Below the pieces are notes generated by a model. The model did not search any database and was not told where the DNA came from. It saw only the letters and a list, made by a program, of their open reading frames with translations. A DNA stretch of 64,000 nucleotides from Azadirachta indica (taxonomy: Eukaryota; Streptophyta; Magnoliopsida; Sapindales; Meliaceae). The stretch's first letter is position 1, and each line of letters opens with the position of its first letter. Of this stretch, positions 25,481 to 39,053 are shown one piece after another. The position numbers and the translations under genes are program-made. The stretch is taken from assembly GCA_022749755.1 (NCBI GenBank), contig CM040447.1:16529087-16593086 (forward strand), in the 5' to 3' direction.

Positions 25481-25700
25481 AGAATCAGCAACCCCTTTAT
25501 TTTACACAAAATCTTATATCAATTGTAAATCGTTAGATATTAATACATTTAACAGTTGAGATTGTATTTGACATACGCATTAATTGTGGATGCATTAATT
25601 AAATAGTCAAATGTAATCTCAACTGTTAAATGTGCTTATATCTAGCGATCTACAATTAATATAAAATTTTGTGTAAAAAAATAAAGAGATTGCTGATTCT
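25481..25700. mobile_element. Fold-back MITE in a (TA)n microsatellite, best-preserved copy
   Basis: The 220-base element begins AGAATCAGCAA and ends with its reverse complement. The arms pair almost along their whole length of about 110 bases (TTACACAAAAT, AAATCGTTAGATAT and CAACTGTTAAATG are visible in both). It is flanked on both sides by (TA)n tracts (25457-25476 and 25707-25730). Relatives occur near 37478, 45221, 54430, 54687 and 57715. It has no coding capacity. Confidence 0.8.
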
Positions 25701-25730
25701 ATCCCATATATATATATATATATATATATG

Positions 25731-27847
25731 GAAATAGTTCTTCTAATTGTTCTTTGAATATAGTAACAAGGATTTCATTTTATTTTATTTTCAAATCAAA
25801 TACAAATAAATTATTTTGTCTATAGTTTGATGATATGATTCATTGGAACAAAAAAAAAAAGAGTGGCTGAGTATTGATTGGGCCAAGCTGTGGAACTAAA
25901 CATAAAAAAAGATCTTGTTGAATGAAATTAAAGAAATATTTTTTTAATTTTTTTTCTATTTTGATTCAAGATATCTTTTTGGAATCCTTTATCTTAATTT
26001 TATGTAAATTAAATTACTGATAAAATTTGTATCTATTTATATTATAAAACAAAAAATACTCACACACACACACACATAGAGGATATTATTAGATCAAAAA
26101 AATGATATTGAGGATCCTCGTCTTATTTGCTTAAAACAATTCATGAGATTGCCATTGTTACATCATATATAAACTAAATAAATGCTAATAAGCCTTACAT
26201 ATATAGAAGTGGTTTCTTTTTAGTTGATTTTTTTTCTTTAAATATGTATTTGCACAAATTAACACTTTTATAATTTACCTCTCAACTATTTCAAACCCAT
26301 TAATAGTGAATTGTTTGACTCTTGATATATACATTTTAACTACCAATATTAATATTATTCTGTATAAAAACTTATCTTAATTTCTTTCTAATTACATTTA
26401 AAACGTTGAATTCAAGATCCACTTGCATTCCAAGTTGATGTTAATTAAATGGCCTTATTATTCAATTCAAATTCTTTGAGGGATATTTTATTTGTACAAT
26501 TTTCGTGCTAACAAACTCCAAGTAAATAAATATAAATTGATGGTTCTGGGGCAGCCTTAGAAACGGGCCAAGCAACTGCTTGTCATCAAACCATGTACTA
26601 AATCAAACTTTATTCATTTTTTAACAAATAAATTCATTTATTTTTCAATATGAAAGAAGGATATCCAATCTCGACAAAAAATAAAAAAAAAACGAAAATA
26701 GAAAAAGGGATCCAATCATTTGTGAGAAATATATAATATAAATAAAATTCTGGGTCAATAGCCCACGTCTTTGTCTTTGTCATCGCATTATTGGCAGCCT
26801 CCACATCTTAAGCTTCCGACCAACATGACGTATAAGACAACAGTTAAACTTTTTTAGCGTATTGCGCACTTGATGCATTTTAGAAAGATTACGCCGATTT
26901 GTTAGCTTGAACTAGTTTGAGATTGCTATAAATTTTAAAATAATTTGTTTTACTGTAGAAATAATAGCTTTAAAGAGAATTATTTTAATATTTAATTAAT
27001 TTTATTTATTACAGTGTTAATAAATTTTAAAAACAGTTTTATACGTTTAGTATATTTATTATTAAAAATATTATAATAATATCGTAACTAAAATGTACAT
27101 AATAAATAATAATGAATAAAAATTACTTTTAAGTGTTTAATATATATCTAGTTTGATGCCTAATATTTTAAAATAAAAAAAAATTATTATACTTTAATCT
27201 CTAATAGTTTGAGAAACATCACTTTAAGCTACTTATTAGTTGGAAAAAAAAAAAAAAAAAGAAAACCTCTTATAGGAAGAGTAGAATAGAAATATTTGTG
27301 CAAATGGGAGGAAATCACCAATAAAAATTTTTAAGAGAGAATACAATCTTAGCATGTTGTATTTCTACTCTCACATAAAATCCATTTTGAATCCACAAAT
27401 CTATTTATACAGCCCACTGAAGATATGCAAAACAAAAATGTATGCTTGAAAACACAACTTGTGCCGTGATTAAATGGGTTAAAAAGCTACATAAAAACAC
27501 AACTCATTAGTTGTTTATTATATTCATTATTCAGAAGTAGAGCTCACCTTTGATATAATATATATGAGAAGAATTAATTATATCTGTAAAGGAAAAGAGT
27601 TAAGTAACACATGTTTAATAATAGAAGAGTAAATTTTACTGATGACACAAGACAATGACCCAATGCCAAGACGAAAAAGGTCAATCAATCTTACTAGAAC
27701 AAGAACAACATATATAATAAAATAACAATCCACAACGATCTGATTGCAGCAATTACATAATTAATGTTGCAACCAGTTTATTATACAATTTCAAGCACAA
27801 ACACACATATAATTTATTAGGTTGGATTCCCTCAACTGAAATGAACC
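25731..27847. other. AT-rich spacer between patatin copies 1 and 2
   Basis: No gene is seen. Around 26900-26960 a stretch (AGTTTGAGATTGCTATAAATTTTAAAAT) matches the left end of the element at 62378, suggesting a truncated relative. Other content is low complexity. Confidence 0.5.
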
Positions 27848-29601
27848 TCAGTTGACTTGGCTAAGCCGGAGCTTGCGTTCTTCAGAGAGTAATTTGGCAA
27901 ATTGAGTAAGAGCTTCTTCATTCGTACCCGCTTTTTCAACCTTCTCAAATTTGCCAGTCTCCAAGTTTGCCCTTGACACCTGCTTCTTCAACAAACTGTT
28001 TCAAATCTCCACAAGCTTTTCCATATTCTCCTTGGTTGCGATGTCAACGGATGCTTCCTCGCCGGTCAACGTGTCATCCTATATATGTTGCAAGGATAAT
28101 TATGTAATTATAACGAGATTAAAATCTTGTTATATATAATTAAATTTCTTAAAATTAAATGAGTGAGTGAGTGAGTAGGTAGGTACGTGAATTCGAAGGT
28201 AGTTGTCCTTGAAACCGGAGGCTTGAAAAAGAGTGGAAACGTGATAATCAACGAGATCAGAGCTTGCATCAGCATAAACATCGATTACTGGCTTATTACC
28301 ATTATGATATATCCAATCGAACACGCCCCATCGGGTGGCTGAGCTAGCACTATACTTATACTCATTCTTAGCTGCACCCGCGCCCAGTGATAGCACCAAC
28401 ATCTGCCCACCGTACATTGCTTTTTTTCCAGAGAACTCAGGATTGCGCTTCAAGATCTCCTTTGAGATGTGGCTTATAGCCACTAGGGTCTGCAAATTAA
28501 TTAATTTTTACATATTAAATTATATTGGCCTATCTTTTTCACTTATCGATGCATTTAATTTTCAGATTTGTGTCCTTTCTGAAAAATCTTTGATATATAT
28601 AATATATATATGACAGATCCCTTAATTTTTTCAATTATATGTATAATTAAGATAATTAATACATACAGGGTTGTTTGCAGCAACTCCACCGTCAATGAGA
28701 TCAAAAGTTCGGATTCCCCCAGTGGCACTCTTCTGAGTCTCGAAGTAGTGAGCTGGGAAGTAGGTGGGAGCCGCAGAAGTGCTGATGCATATATCAGCGA
28801 GACGAGCATTCTTCAAAACATTTTCTTTTCCCTGTTAAAGGAAATAAATTTGGAGATTAATTAATGAATTAATGCATGTCTGATCTTTAATTTGTTTCAA
28901 TAACAAAAGACTAAAGAGTTTTTCATTTAGTATATCATACATCGTTGGTTGAGAAGATGACTGGCTGCAGTAGCTTGATGTCAAAAGTTGGTATAACAAC
29001 ATTTGTGAGAGTCTCTTTCACTGTAATGTCTCCTAGTAGCTCGTTTATGAGTGAATGCAGGTACTTCCCATCATACTTTGGTCCGATTACTGTGCCTAAT
29101 GAGCCTGCAACTAAATTTAAGAGGGCGATGCGGCTGATTTCACAGCCCCACAAAAAAAAAAAAAAAAAAAAAAAAAAAGATTAATGTGCATGTACGGAAA
29201 GTAGTTCAATTATTTTTCACGTATTTATATTCCTTTTTCTCGTTAATTTAGTGTAGAATATTTAAAAAGGGAAATAAAATAAGGTTTATGTACCCTGTGT
29301 TAATGTACATATTTCCTAATTAATTAAGATCACAATTATAGTAAAATCAAAATAATTAAAATGAGAGAATAATGCTTTGAACTCTGTGTTAACAAAATAT
29401 ATAGTCGTTTCTTTATATTAATTTTACCTAAGTTGGGGAAAAATTTTAGGACCATGCTCAATATAAAAGTTGGGAATATCCTTTGCAGGCATAGGTTTGC
29501 CTTCCTGGAAAGGAGCTGCGAGTGTGGTGGTTATCAACCCACCGGTGCTTGTTCCCGATATTATATCAAAATAATCTGCAATTTTTGCATTTGGTCCATT
29601 T
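27848..29601 (-). pseudogene. Patatin-like pseudogene, copy 2 (exon 1 lost, premature stop)
   Basis: Five exons align with copy 1: about 29424-29601 (exon 2), 28941-29133, 28667-28831, 28187-28489 and 27848-28078. The nucleophile motif GTSTGG (in IISGTSTGG) and [11 protein letters not shown] are retained. Three lesions are visible. Exon 1 with the DGGGIRG oxyanion loop is missing. The 5' edge of exon 2 is altered so that, if TTAACAG is used, it begins with TAA. In the last exon a GGA codon has become TGA (28001-28003), removing about 50 C-terminal residues. A solo LTR abuts the broken exon 2. Exons 3-5 otherwise remain open, so the loss is fairly recent. Confidence 0.85.
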
Positions 29602-29604
29602 TAC

Positions 29605-30108
29605 TGTTAAAATATATCGGTTAGAGGTTTTCAATTTAGGCATTAAAAATATTAAAGTACCAAATTAGGTGAGTGAAAAATTTAATTATTTCTTTATTTT
29701 ATTTATTATTGGCCGACAATAGATTCCTATCGCTTATATGCTTGTGGCCATTGTTAAGTTCATGAGCCTATAAATAGGCTTCGTTATTCCTCTTCAAATT
29801 ATTACTCAAATAACAATTTCCTTTTGTATGCTACTATGAGCTTGGACTAGTTAGCATTTAAAGTACTAAAATATTTTTGTGAGAAGTGTTATTCTTTGTA
29901 TTAGAGAGAAAAAATGTATTGGGATTTGAGAAGTGAGATTGAAGTATTCATATTCCACATTTGTAATACTAGTAGAAATTTGAAATCTTCCTCCCGTAGA
30001 CGTAGTCAAATTGCCGAACCACGTGAATTCTTTGTGTCATTGTCTTTCTTTTGTGCATTTATTATTTTATTTTGTGTTAGTAACAACATTGTTTTGATTG
30101 TTTCTACA
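29605..30108 (+). mobile_element. Solo LTR of a Ty1/copia-type retrotransposon
   Basis: The segment starts TGTTAAAATATATC and ends TTTCTACA. It contains a TATA-like CCTATAAATAGG near 29768 and the characteristic copia U5 phrase CAAATTGCCGAACCACGTG near 30008-30026. No primer binding site follows and no partner LTR is present. No matching target duplication was found on the two sides, which suggests deletion or recombination at insertion. It directly adjoins the truncated exon 2 of patatin copy 2. Confidence 0.65.
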
Positions 30109-33100
30109 TGACAAAATATGTATAAAATGGCATTATCTTAATAATATTCAGTTTGGTCTTTTTTTAAATTAATACTGAAATTGAACTAAAATTTTTTTAT
30201 TTTTCAAATATAGAATTAGACCAGACCCAATAAAAACTAAAACTGAATAAAACTTAATGATTCTAGTTTGGTCTGGTCCAATTTTTCAATTTTTTTTTTT
30301 TTTACCCAACCCTAATTACAATACAAACATTATAAATTTAGAGGTAGTTAGAAACTAAATAGATATTTCTAGTATAGTAATTTTGATTTGTTAAAATGAA
30401 TTTGAAAGGACTAATTCACTCCTATTATGTTTAAATGTAGTTGACGTATTAAACAATTTGGGGTTGGAATGACTATTTTTAAAATACTTGAGGGTAAGTT
30501 GACCATTATGAAAACCTTAAGGGGTAATACAAAAGTGATCCTTATATCTACATAAAACAATTCGTTTTTCTTTTTTGTATTAAATAGAATTTTAAATTTT
30601 TAAATAGTTATATTATTATTGTAAATGTAATAAACGTGTCGATGTATATAAGTCAATGGTCGGTCCCTTCATTAATTCATAATTTTTGATTTTAAGTCAG
30701 GAGAAGTTTTTAATACTGATGTTTTAACCTCTACAACATTAATTCTAACTTTATCGTAAACAGTGAGAAAAGATCACTAATAGTATATTTTTTTTTTATC
30801 CAAACTATTACATATAAATTTTTAAATTTTTTATTGATTCACTTTAATAATTAATTCATGAATCACAATTAACAGTATAGTACTCCTTTAAATATAAATA
30901 TTTCCAACTTTTTTAAAAGGCATATATCAATTCCAATGACTATAAGACAATATTTTCTTTTTCGCGTAGGACATCATTGAATTAATTTGATGACTTAAAT
31001 TTATTATCTTTCGTATAGATATGATATTGTATATTGGTATCATTAATAATGTGATAAAAATTATCAATCGTATATTAAAAAATATAATGGTCAGTCTTAT
31101 ATACAACTGGCCATTATCTTTAAATACAAAAACAGGTTTGATTTTATCTGCCAGTTTTGCTAGCTAGAGCCTAGACAAGGTGTGTGATAGAGCTAGCACT
31201 CCCACGTGAAAATTAACACGTTAATATTTTATTTGGAAAAAGACATCATGCCTAATAATGAAAAAAAAAAAAAAAAAGACAACCTTTCGTTATAAAGTAT
31301 TTCAAACTCTTCAATATCAATATACATTTAAGGTAGACAAATTTTGATTTCTTTTTTGGTTTACCTGCCTCTATCTTGGTGCTCTTTTCAATAAATATTA
31401 TGAAAACACACATTGAATCCAATACCACATAAGTAGTCGGCGTTGAAATTAGAAAAGTTAAATGATATCAGAGCTTGAAGAAATAATTTTCGTTCATGCA
31501 AATCGTGTGATATATATAATATTAAATTTGCAATGGTATGATAATTAGCTTTCACATGTGATAAGTAAAAATGAAATTTTCTGTTAATTACGTCAACTAG
31601 CGTCCTACCCAGAGCGAAGAGGAATTGTTATTTAATTTTAATTTTCTCGATAAGAACTACTGAAAACCACAGCATTATTGCATTAATAAACACGTTTATC
31701 GCACGTTCACAATTAATCACATCACGATTACCCCTGACTTGAAACAACAATAACTCCCCATGCCTTAATTCGTTTTCAGGTAATTCTTCCACAACAACTT
31801 CCAAATATATCTTGTACCATTAAAAGCATTAAAAATAAGATAGATAAAAATCTTTTTTATTGTTTAAATGCTCAGTTAACTTTGATAATTAATGTTTCAT
31901 TTAACCTTATAGAAGCATATAAAATACTTTTATTCATTTAATAATGCTGGGTTAAAATAGAAAACCCTTTAATTTCAAATGCTAATGTAATTAAAGAATG
32001 GGTAATGATAATTCATTCCAACTTTTTAACTAGTTATCCCCCGTTCTATTGAAACAATATGCTGATTTTAAGATTAAGAACAATGTTCAATTCAGCATCG
32101 TCGATCCGGTCCACGAGCCATTCAAATATCAGTCCAAAGTCTCAGCCAACCCAACTTCATGAAACTATCCAATTCAATGCCTCGACACACATATCTGACC
32201 CAAACTAGAGTACACAAACCAATGTCTCTCGCCCAAAAGTAGAAAACAACATGCGTTTTTGGAGTGAGTTGTAAGTTTAACCTTTTTCCCGGATCTTTGT
32301 CAAGTCAGCAGGCCGTTCTCCTTGTTAACTGAGACAGACTCGCCATCTGTTAGTGTTTTTCTATATTTGCTTAGAGTGGCCTAAAACTACCGAACAAAAT
32401 GCTTGATTTGCAATCGTCCATATATTTTCATATTCAAATAGAAGCTGCATCTGAATTTATTCTCTCTCTTCAAATACAATTATATCTTCGTTGATCGCCA
32501 TCATTTGCTAGTAATATTTGAAAGAAAAATTGGAAAAAAAAAAAAGTCCTCTCAAGTAACACACAGCAAAAGCGTAATAAAAAGAGAAGTCAATCAACAT
32601 AAACTTTAAGATTCTAATTTAATTTTAACTGATGCCGGAAAATGGGAGTTCGTGTGGGGATATAAATGTTCACTAAATAATGAGTTAAATAAGTTCTCTT
32701 TTTAAGGTTTACAATAAAAAAGATACAGAAATACCACCTTAAAATTGCTGTCAAATATTGTAGAATTTAAAAAAAAAAATACTCACTACTCTATGCAAAT
32801 TTTCTAAGAGGTACAAAGTATAAAATATTAAAATTATATTTCACTCAACTCAAAATAACATGTCTTTGCATTACAATTTTAGGACTTATATAGTCTCATT
32901 TTAGAATAACTCTCCTAGCATAGGTAGACACACAATTGTGGAAAACAAATACAAATTTTTGAAAAAAAACAATAATACAACTAATATATTAAAATTACTT
33001 TACAACTTTTTGAAAAACAAAGAGAACAATTTAGACATGATTTTAATTATGAATCAAAAATATAAATTTTAAAAAATACTTTAAAAATATCATGCTAAAG

Positions 33101-33573
33101 GATGCAAGATTCAATTGATGCTTTGAATTCATGCCAGAATTTCTCAAAATTTGTGTAGGCTAGATTGACTTTAGCAATGAATATAATTCAATCAATTGAC
33201 CATAACTTCTAAAAAACTCTAAATTTAAAAACATAAAATTCTCTAGAAAGCTTAGTTCTTCGTCTTTCTAAAAATACTAAATTTATTTTGATATATTATC
33301 TCGATCACTACAAATTAAATTATAAAATTATCTTTTAACAGTGTCTTCACAGCTTAGTAAATTAGGGTCATAATTTTAAAATTATTGGCACTTAAATTTT
33401 GTTCTTAATGTTCAGACACTTCCATGTTATTAACAAAGAATTAATAAAAACTCAACCATCTAATTACAATAATTAATTAATATTAATTGTAACCAGTTTA
33501 TTCTGTATTTTCAAGCACAAACAAACACACGTTATCATTCATTAACTTGGATTCCTCGTGACTGAAACAACCT
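30109..33573. other. Spacer between patatin copies 2 and 3
   Basis: The segment 31190-31330 (GTGAAAATTAACACGTTAATATTT, then a GACAAC stretch after an A-run) matches 36075-36175 upstream of copy 3. It therefore marks the former promoter side of copy 2. Around 32450-32570 there is likewise similarity to 38460-38570, the 3' side of the next unit. Around 30150-30290 short inverted stretches (TTTGGTCT and AGACCAGACC) suggest a MITE relic. No intact gene is present. Confidence 0.5.
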
Positions 33574-35626
33574 TCAGTTGACTTGGCCGATCCGGAGTTT
33601 ACGTTCTTCAGAGAGTAATTTAGCAAATCGAGTTAGAGCTTCTTCATTTGTACCCTCTCCTTCAATCTTCTCAAACTTGCCAGTCTCCAAGTTGGCCCTA
33701 GACACTGGCTCCTTCAACAACTTGGCTCCAATCTCCACAAGCTTTTCCATATTCTCCTCGGTTGCTATGTCAACAGATCCAGCATCACCGGTCAGGGTGT
33801 CATCCTGTGCATATTTAGCGTGGAGAACATATAATTAACAGATCATCGATTAATTATGTCATGCATAATAACAAAATTTTATTTTGTTATGTTAAATGAG
33901 CAGTTAAGCCTGTAAGAGTGACTACGTACGTGAATTCGAAGGTAGTTGTCCTTGCAACTGGAGGATTGAAAGAGAGTGGAAACATGAAAGTCAACGAGAT
34001 CAGAGCTTGCATCAGAATAGACATCAATTATCGGTGTTTTACTATCCTCAAAGATCCAATCGAACAGGCCCCATCGAGAGGCTCTGCGAGCAGTATAATT
34101 CAAATGTTTCTTACCTGCACCCGTACCGAGTGATAGCACCAGCATCTCTCTACTGTCCACTGGTTTTTTGTTTGAGAACTCGGGATTGTGCTTCTGCTTC
34201 ACGATCTCCTTTGAGATGTGGCTTATCACAGTAATTTTTATATATATACATTAATTACTATAATTGTGTATGATTGCATTAATTGCTAATTGATTAGCTA
34301 ATATTGCGTATCACAAGCTTATTATATTTAGGCTACATACACGGTTATTTGCAGCAACTCCACCATCAATTAGATCAAAACTACGGGTTCCACCATCACT
34401 AGTATCCTTAGTCTCAGAGCAGTGAGCTGGGAAGTAGGTGGGAGCTGCAGATGTACTGATACATATATCAGCCAGACGAGCATTCTTCAAAACATGTTCT
34501 TTTCCCTGTTAGAGAAATAAAAAAAAGTGAAGATCAATGTACAAACGCAAACTATGCAACATCGGATCATTAATTTGTAGCTATATATATGATAAAAGTT
34601 ATAAAGTTTTTCAAGGATATCGTATATATTTATCATAAATCGCTGGTGGAGAAGATGACTGGCTGAAGTGGCTTGATGTCAAAAGTTGGTAAAACAACAT
34701 TTGTTAGAGTTTATTTCACACTAATGTCTACTAGTAGCTGGTTTATGAGTGTCCGCAGGTACTTCCCATCGTATTTTGGTCCGATCACTTTACCAAGTGA
34801 GCTTGCAATTGAATTGAAGAACTTGCTGCGGCTAATTTCAGACAATAAAAATAAGATCAGTTTAATTCAGGAGCATTAGCAACCCTTTTTACATCTTTTT
34901 TGTTTTCAGATATAGAATGTGTAAGAAAGCAGTTGATCAATTATTTTTAATGTGTCTATTTATATATGTTCATATTGAGCGGAATCTTTAAACTAAAATA
35001 AGGTTATTGTACTTGTTCTGTACTCGACGTGCATATGTTCTAAGTAAGAGCACTAAGTTTTAGAATCTTTTTTTTTTTTTAACCTTATAAAATTTTAACC
35101 ATATGAAGAAAACTAATGAAGACTGGAGAATAATGCTTTTAACTTCTTTGGAACATATCATTAGTGCTCTTAATTAACATGAACGTTTGATAGAACGCAG
35201 AGTGCTTTGTTTATATTTTTACCTAGTTTGAGGAAAAATTTTAGGACCGTGCTCAATATAAAAGTTGGGGATATCCCTTGCCGGCATAGGTTTGCCTTCC
35301 ATGAAGGGAGCTGCAAGTGTGGTGGTTATCAACCCACCTGTGCTTGTTCCTGCTACTATATCAAAGTAATCTGCTATTCTTGCATTTGGTCCTTCCAATT
35401 CCTGCCAATATGTACAACAGACACATATTAATTCAACGCTAAGAAAAAAGGAGAGGAGGAGAAAACACTACAATATATATTGTTGGTAAAGAATTAGTTA
35501 ATGAATGACCTGAAGCTTGGATTCAAGAAAGGCTAAAATAGTGCCAGGAATAATGCCTCGAATGCCACCTCCATCAATGCTCAGAATTGTTGTTTTGCTT
35601 CCTTTTGCAGAGCGAGTACTGCCCAT
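33574..35626 (-). pseudogene. Patatin-like pseudogene, copy 3 (nonsense and splice-site loss)
   Basis: All six exons are recognisable: 35510-35626, 35223-35401, 34639-34831, 34341-34505, 33927-about 34235 and 33574-33804. DGGGIRG, GTSTGG and [10 protein letters not shown] are present. Exon 3 carries an in-frame TAA (34711-34713) where the paralogues have GAG or GAC. The exon 3 donor GT has become TT. The exon 5 acceptor AG is gone (AAAAATTACTGTG where copy 1 has CTGCAGACA). In exon 4 the Pro of AANNP is Arg and the Tyr-Phe of HYFE is Cys-Ser. Exons 1, 2 and 6 are fully open. A longer upstream frame could extend exon 1 to ATG 35743, but the ATG at 35626 matches copy 1. Confidence 0.88.
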
Positions 35627-38600
35627 TTTTCTTGAAATCAAGGAGCTTCTGGAGGTATGTTTATATGATGCGGCAGTAACAGTTGTTGCAGCGATGTGCA
35701 TGAAGCTAGCACGTGAAGGGAATGAAGGGTATTTACAGGCCAAGAGAACCAGAAAGAAAGCCCGCGTGCATATGTAGAAATATTACTATTTAACAACTGT
35801 TGATCATCGCTTTAATAAGCGCATCTCTTTTGAATTTGTAAAAGCTACTATACTATACCATATATATTTTATTCGAGTTGTTATATATTTCTAAACTATT
35901 TGATTAATTTTTCTAATACTGAATTCATACCTAATTAATGTATTACATTTGATACTTATGACATTTTTTCAGAGTGGTCGTTGGTAATTTTTTAAAAAAA
36001 TGGAGACATCAATTCTCCGACAAAAATTTTGCTAATTAAAGGGCAAGAATATGTGTATAATATTGCGTGACAAAGCATACACACGTGCAAGTGGAAATTA
36101 ACATATTAATATTTAATTATCTGGAGCAATAAAATGACCCGATAATAATCAAAAGAAGACAACTTTTTAGTTATAAATTGAATTAATTCATGCATAGGAG
36201 CTGTTACCCAAGAGAAGGTAACCAGTACTAGAAAAGTCACAAGCTCTCTCACGCTCTGTTATTATATGTTAATATCAGATCACACGAGTACACAACATTT
36301 GGACATCCAATCGAAGGCGAGAAGCCCTTCATCATTTTGCCTGCCATTGTAATAATATATATATATATATATATATATATTATTCTTTTAATTTAATTAC
36401 TGTTAAAACATTGAATTTCAACATCACATGCCCTCCAACGTTGATATTAAGAAATTTTCTACTACTGTTTAAAGCCAATTTTTTTTTTTTTGGGGCTCCT
36501 GCAATTGCCAATCGCGTGAATATTAACTTAATTTTTCTGAATATCACCAGCTAGTTGTGGTTTTAATGTGTGGGAAAATTTGCTTTTGTTTTTCCTTTTT
36601 CAAATTTAAAGAATAAAAGTGTTCTTTTATGGACCTTTTTTTACTCTATTACAACAGGTGTAATTTAAAAAATTAATTTCATAATATCTTTAAAATTAAA
36701 ATGATATAATTTTTAATAAAATACTTTCACACAATAAAATAGTTGTCACTTTAAAGTTATAATTATTGTATCTCTTTTACTTTAAGATAAAATTAAATAT
36801 TAAACGAAGTGTGTGCGAGAGTGAAATAAAAATTAGCTCTTAAGTTGGCTTTTGTCATATATATTTTTAATAAATATACCATCAATCACATTGAATGTTT
36901 ATGAAATTATTCCATTTCATTCTAAAAATTTGCTTCGGGAAACTTTTTCTTTCTGTGCGTGTGCACGTGTATGTGTATATACATGTATTTGAAGATCACC
37001 TTCACCTAAGATAAGTTAAATACAAATCCAACTTAAATATTAACTCTAAAATAAAAAAGGATGTATATCAAATATAAATTTTTAAATACTTAAATTTTCA
37101 ACATAATGAAATTTGGAACATTATATATTCAAACATAAGATGAATCGATGATTTAGAGAATTTTCTTATTAATTGACTTACTGTTTTAAATCAAAACTAA
37201 GTATAATTCGTATGGACTCAAGAGGAGCAGGGAGGGTAGAGAATTAAATATTAATTAAAAAATATCAAATTTTTAAAGAGAAAAATATATATTTCAAATA
37301 TTTGAGAAAATTAACTTCTGTATATTTGTAAAAAGATTTTAACTGAATTTATTTTATGAAACGGCGGCATAATCATCTCAAACAGAAATTATTATCTAGT
37401 TTTCTGATAAGAACAAGTAAAAGCTATAAATAGCCCAATAATATATATGTATATATATATATATATAAAATAAGGGTAGAATCAGCAACTTTTTTTTTTA
37501 TACAAAATTTTATATTAATTATAAATCGTTAGATATTATGACATCTAACAATTTAACTTTTTATATATATATATAACTTTATATGTATATGTTTTACATC
37601 AATTATAAATATATTTAATTTATATATATATATAAATTAAACATGTTTTATCCCACGTTGATAATTTCTGGCCTGTAAACATTAATTAATCAAACCATTA
37701 TTACAAACCTACCTCCATATTTTCAAAGAAATAGCGAAATAGTTATTGCTTATTTTCAGTTCCTCCATCGCAACTCTCTATCAACACTTGACATCAACCA
37801 AATGCGCATTTCAAAGGCGCTTTTCATTTTAAGTTTCTAATAATACTAAATATATTGTTAAACAATTAATTGTATTTCTTAGTGAAGGATCAGAATAATT
37901 AAACCTTTTTTTATTAAAAGAATAAAAGAAGAGCATACAAGATATATTCTTTTGCAAGATGTGTTCTCATTAAAAATTATATCCTAAGGAAGTGCTTGCA
38001 AACCTATCTTACACCTATAAAGTATTGAGATTAGGATAGTTAGAAATATTTTATATTAATTCTTTAAATGCTGTTAAAGTTAGTAAAGATACTGTATCTT
38101 TAGACATGCTTTTATTCGTTTAATAATAGTGGATTATAATAAAAAATTATCAAATATACAGTTTAAAAGTATAACAAAATAGAAATTTTCTACATATTAA
38201 ATACTTTGAAACATATTATTAATTATTCTAAATTGATGATCACCATAACTGAATAAAATTAATTGACACTGTGTCTGTTAATTCTCCATGTTCATTTATT
38301 GTCACTGTCTGTTAGCACTCCTCTCAGCTTAAAACTAAAGACTATGCTCGATTTGCAGATATTTTTCAAATTCTTGACTACATCCTCGGATACATTTTCA
38401 TATTTAAAGTAGAAGCAGCATGATCTGAACTTATGTGTTTGCTTTCCAGTCTTTGGAAATATATATAAGAGGCATTGCATCATTGTTGATAAAGATATCA
38501 TTTGATAGTAATGAAAACAAACATCAAAAAATATCCAGTCAAGCATCACACAACACAAATAGTAAGAGTAACTCTTATTTGGGTGCAGCATGCATATTTA

Positions 38601-38837
38601 TATATATAATTGCTCCGTTGTGACTCTTTTAACTGACCACTCAGTAAAATCCTTTTGAAATTCAATGATTCAATATATACCACTACATCAAGACAAATAA
38701 AGTAAGACTCATAAAACAATATGATTACAACAATTAATTCATATTGCAACTCAGTTTATTCTATATTTTCAAGCACAGACCAACACACACGTTATTGTTC
38801 ATTAGGTTGGATTCCTTATGCGTAAAATTAACGACCT
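35627..38837. other. Spacer between patatin copies 3 and 4
   Basis: This contains the duplicated upstream block near 36075-36175, (TA)n tracts near 36356-36380 and 37438-37466, and a half MITE at 37478-37560. Segment 38460-38570 resembles 32450-32570, supporting duplication of a unit of about 5-6 kb. No gene was recognised. Confidence 0.5.
37478..37560. mobile_element. Half copy of the AGAATCAGCAA fold-back MITE
   Basis: AGAATCAGCAAC, a T-run, TACAAAATTTTATATTAATT and AAATCGTTAGATATT follow a (TA)n tract, matching the left arm of the element at 25481. The right arm is not recognisable. Confidence 0.55.
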
Positions 38838-39053
38838 TTATTTGAATGGGCTGATCCGGAGCTTACGTTCTTCAGAGAGTAATTTTGCAAATCGAGTAAG
38901 AGCTTCTTCATTTGTACCCGCTCCTTCAATCTACTCAAACATGCCAGTCTCCAAGTTGACCCTTGACACTTGGTTCTTCAACAAGTTGGTTCCAATCTTC
39001 ACAAGCTTTTCCTTATTCTCCCTGGGTGCAATATCAACAGATGCAGCATCGCC
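38838..39053 (-). pseudogene. Patatin-like pseudogene, copy 4 fragment (last exon only)
   Basis: On minus the fragment reads from DAASVDIA through [12 protein letters not shown] [16 protein letters not shown] to a TAA at 38838-38840. It is clearly the last exon of the patatin family. A TAG sits where the paralogues encode Lys in GKFEKIEG (GMFE-stop-IEG). The fragment runs directly into the N gap, so exons 1-5 are not visible; no patatin sequence reappears on the far side. Confidence 0.8.

Noticed and set aside
33578..33838. Plus-strand frame over patatin copy 3
   Set aside because: It is antisense to the last exon, whose minus reading gives the patatin C-terminus.
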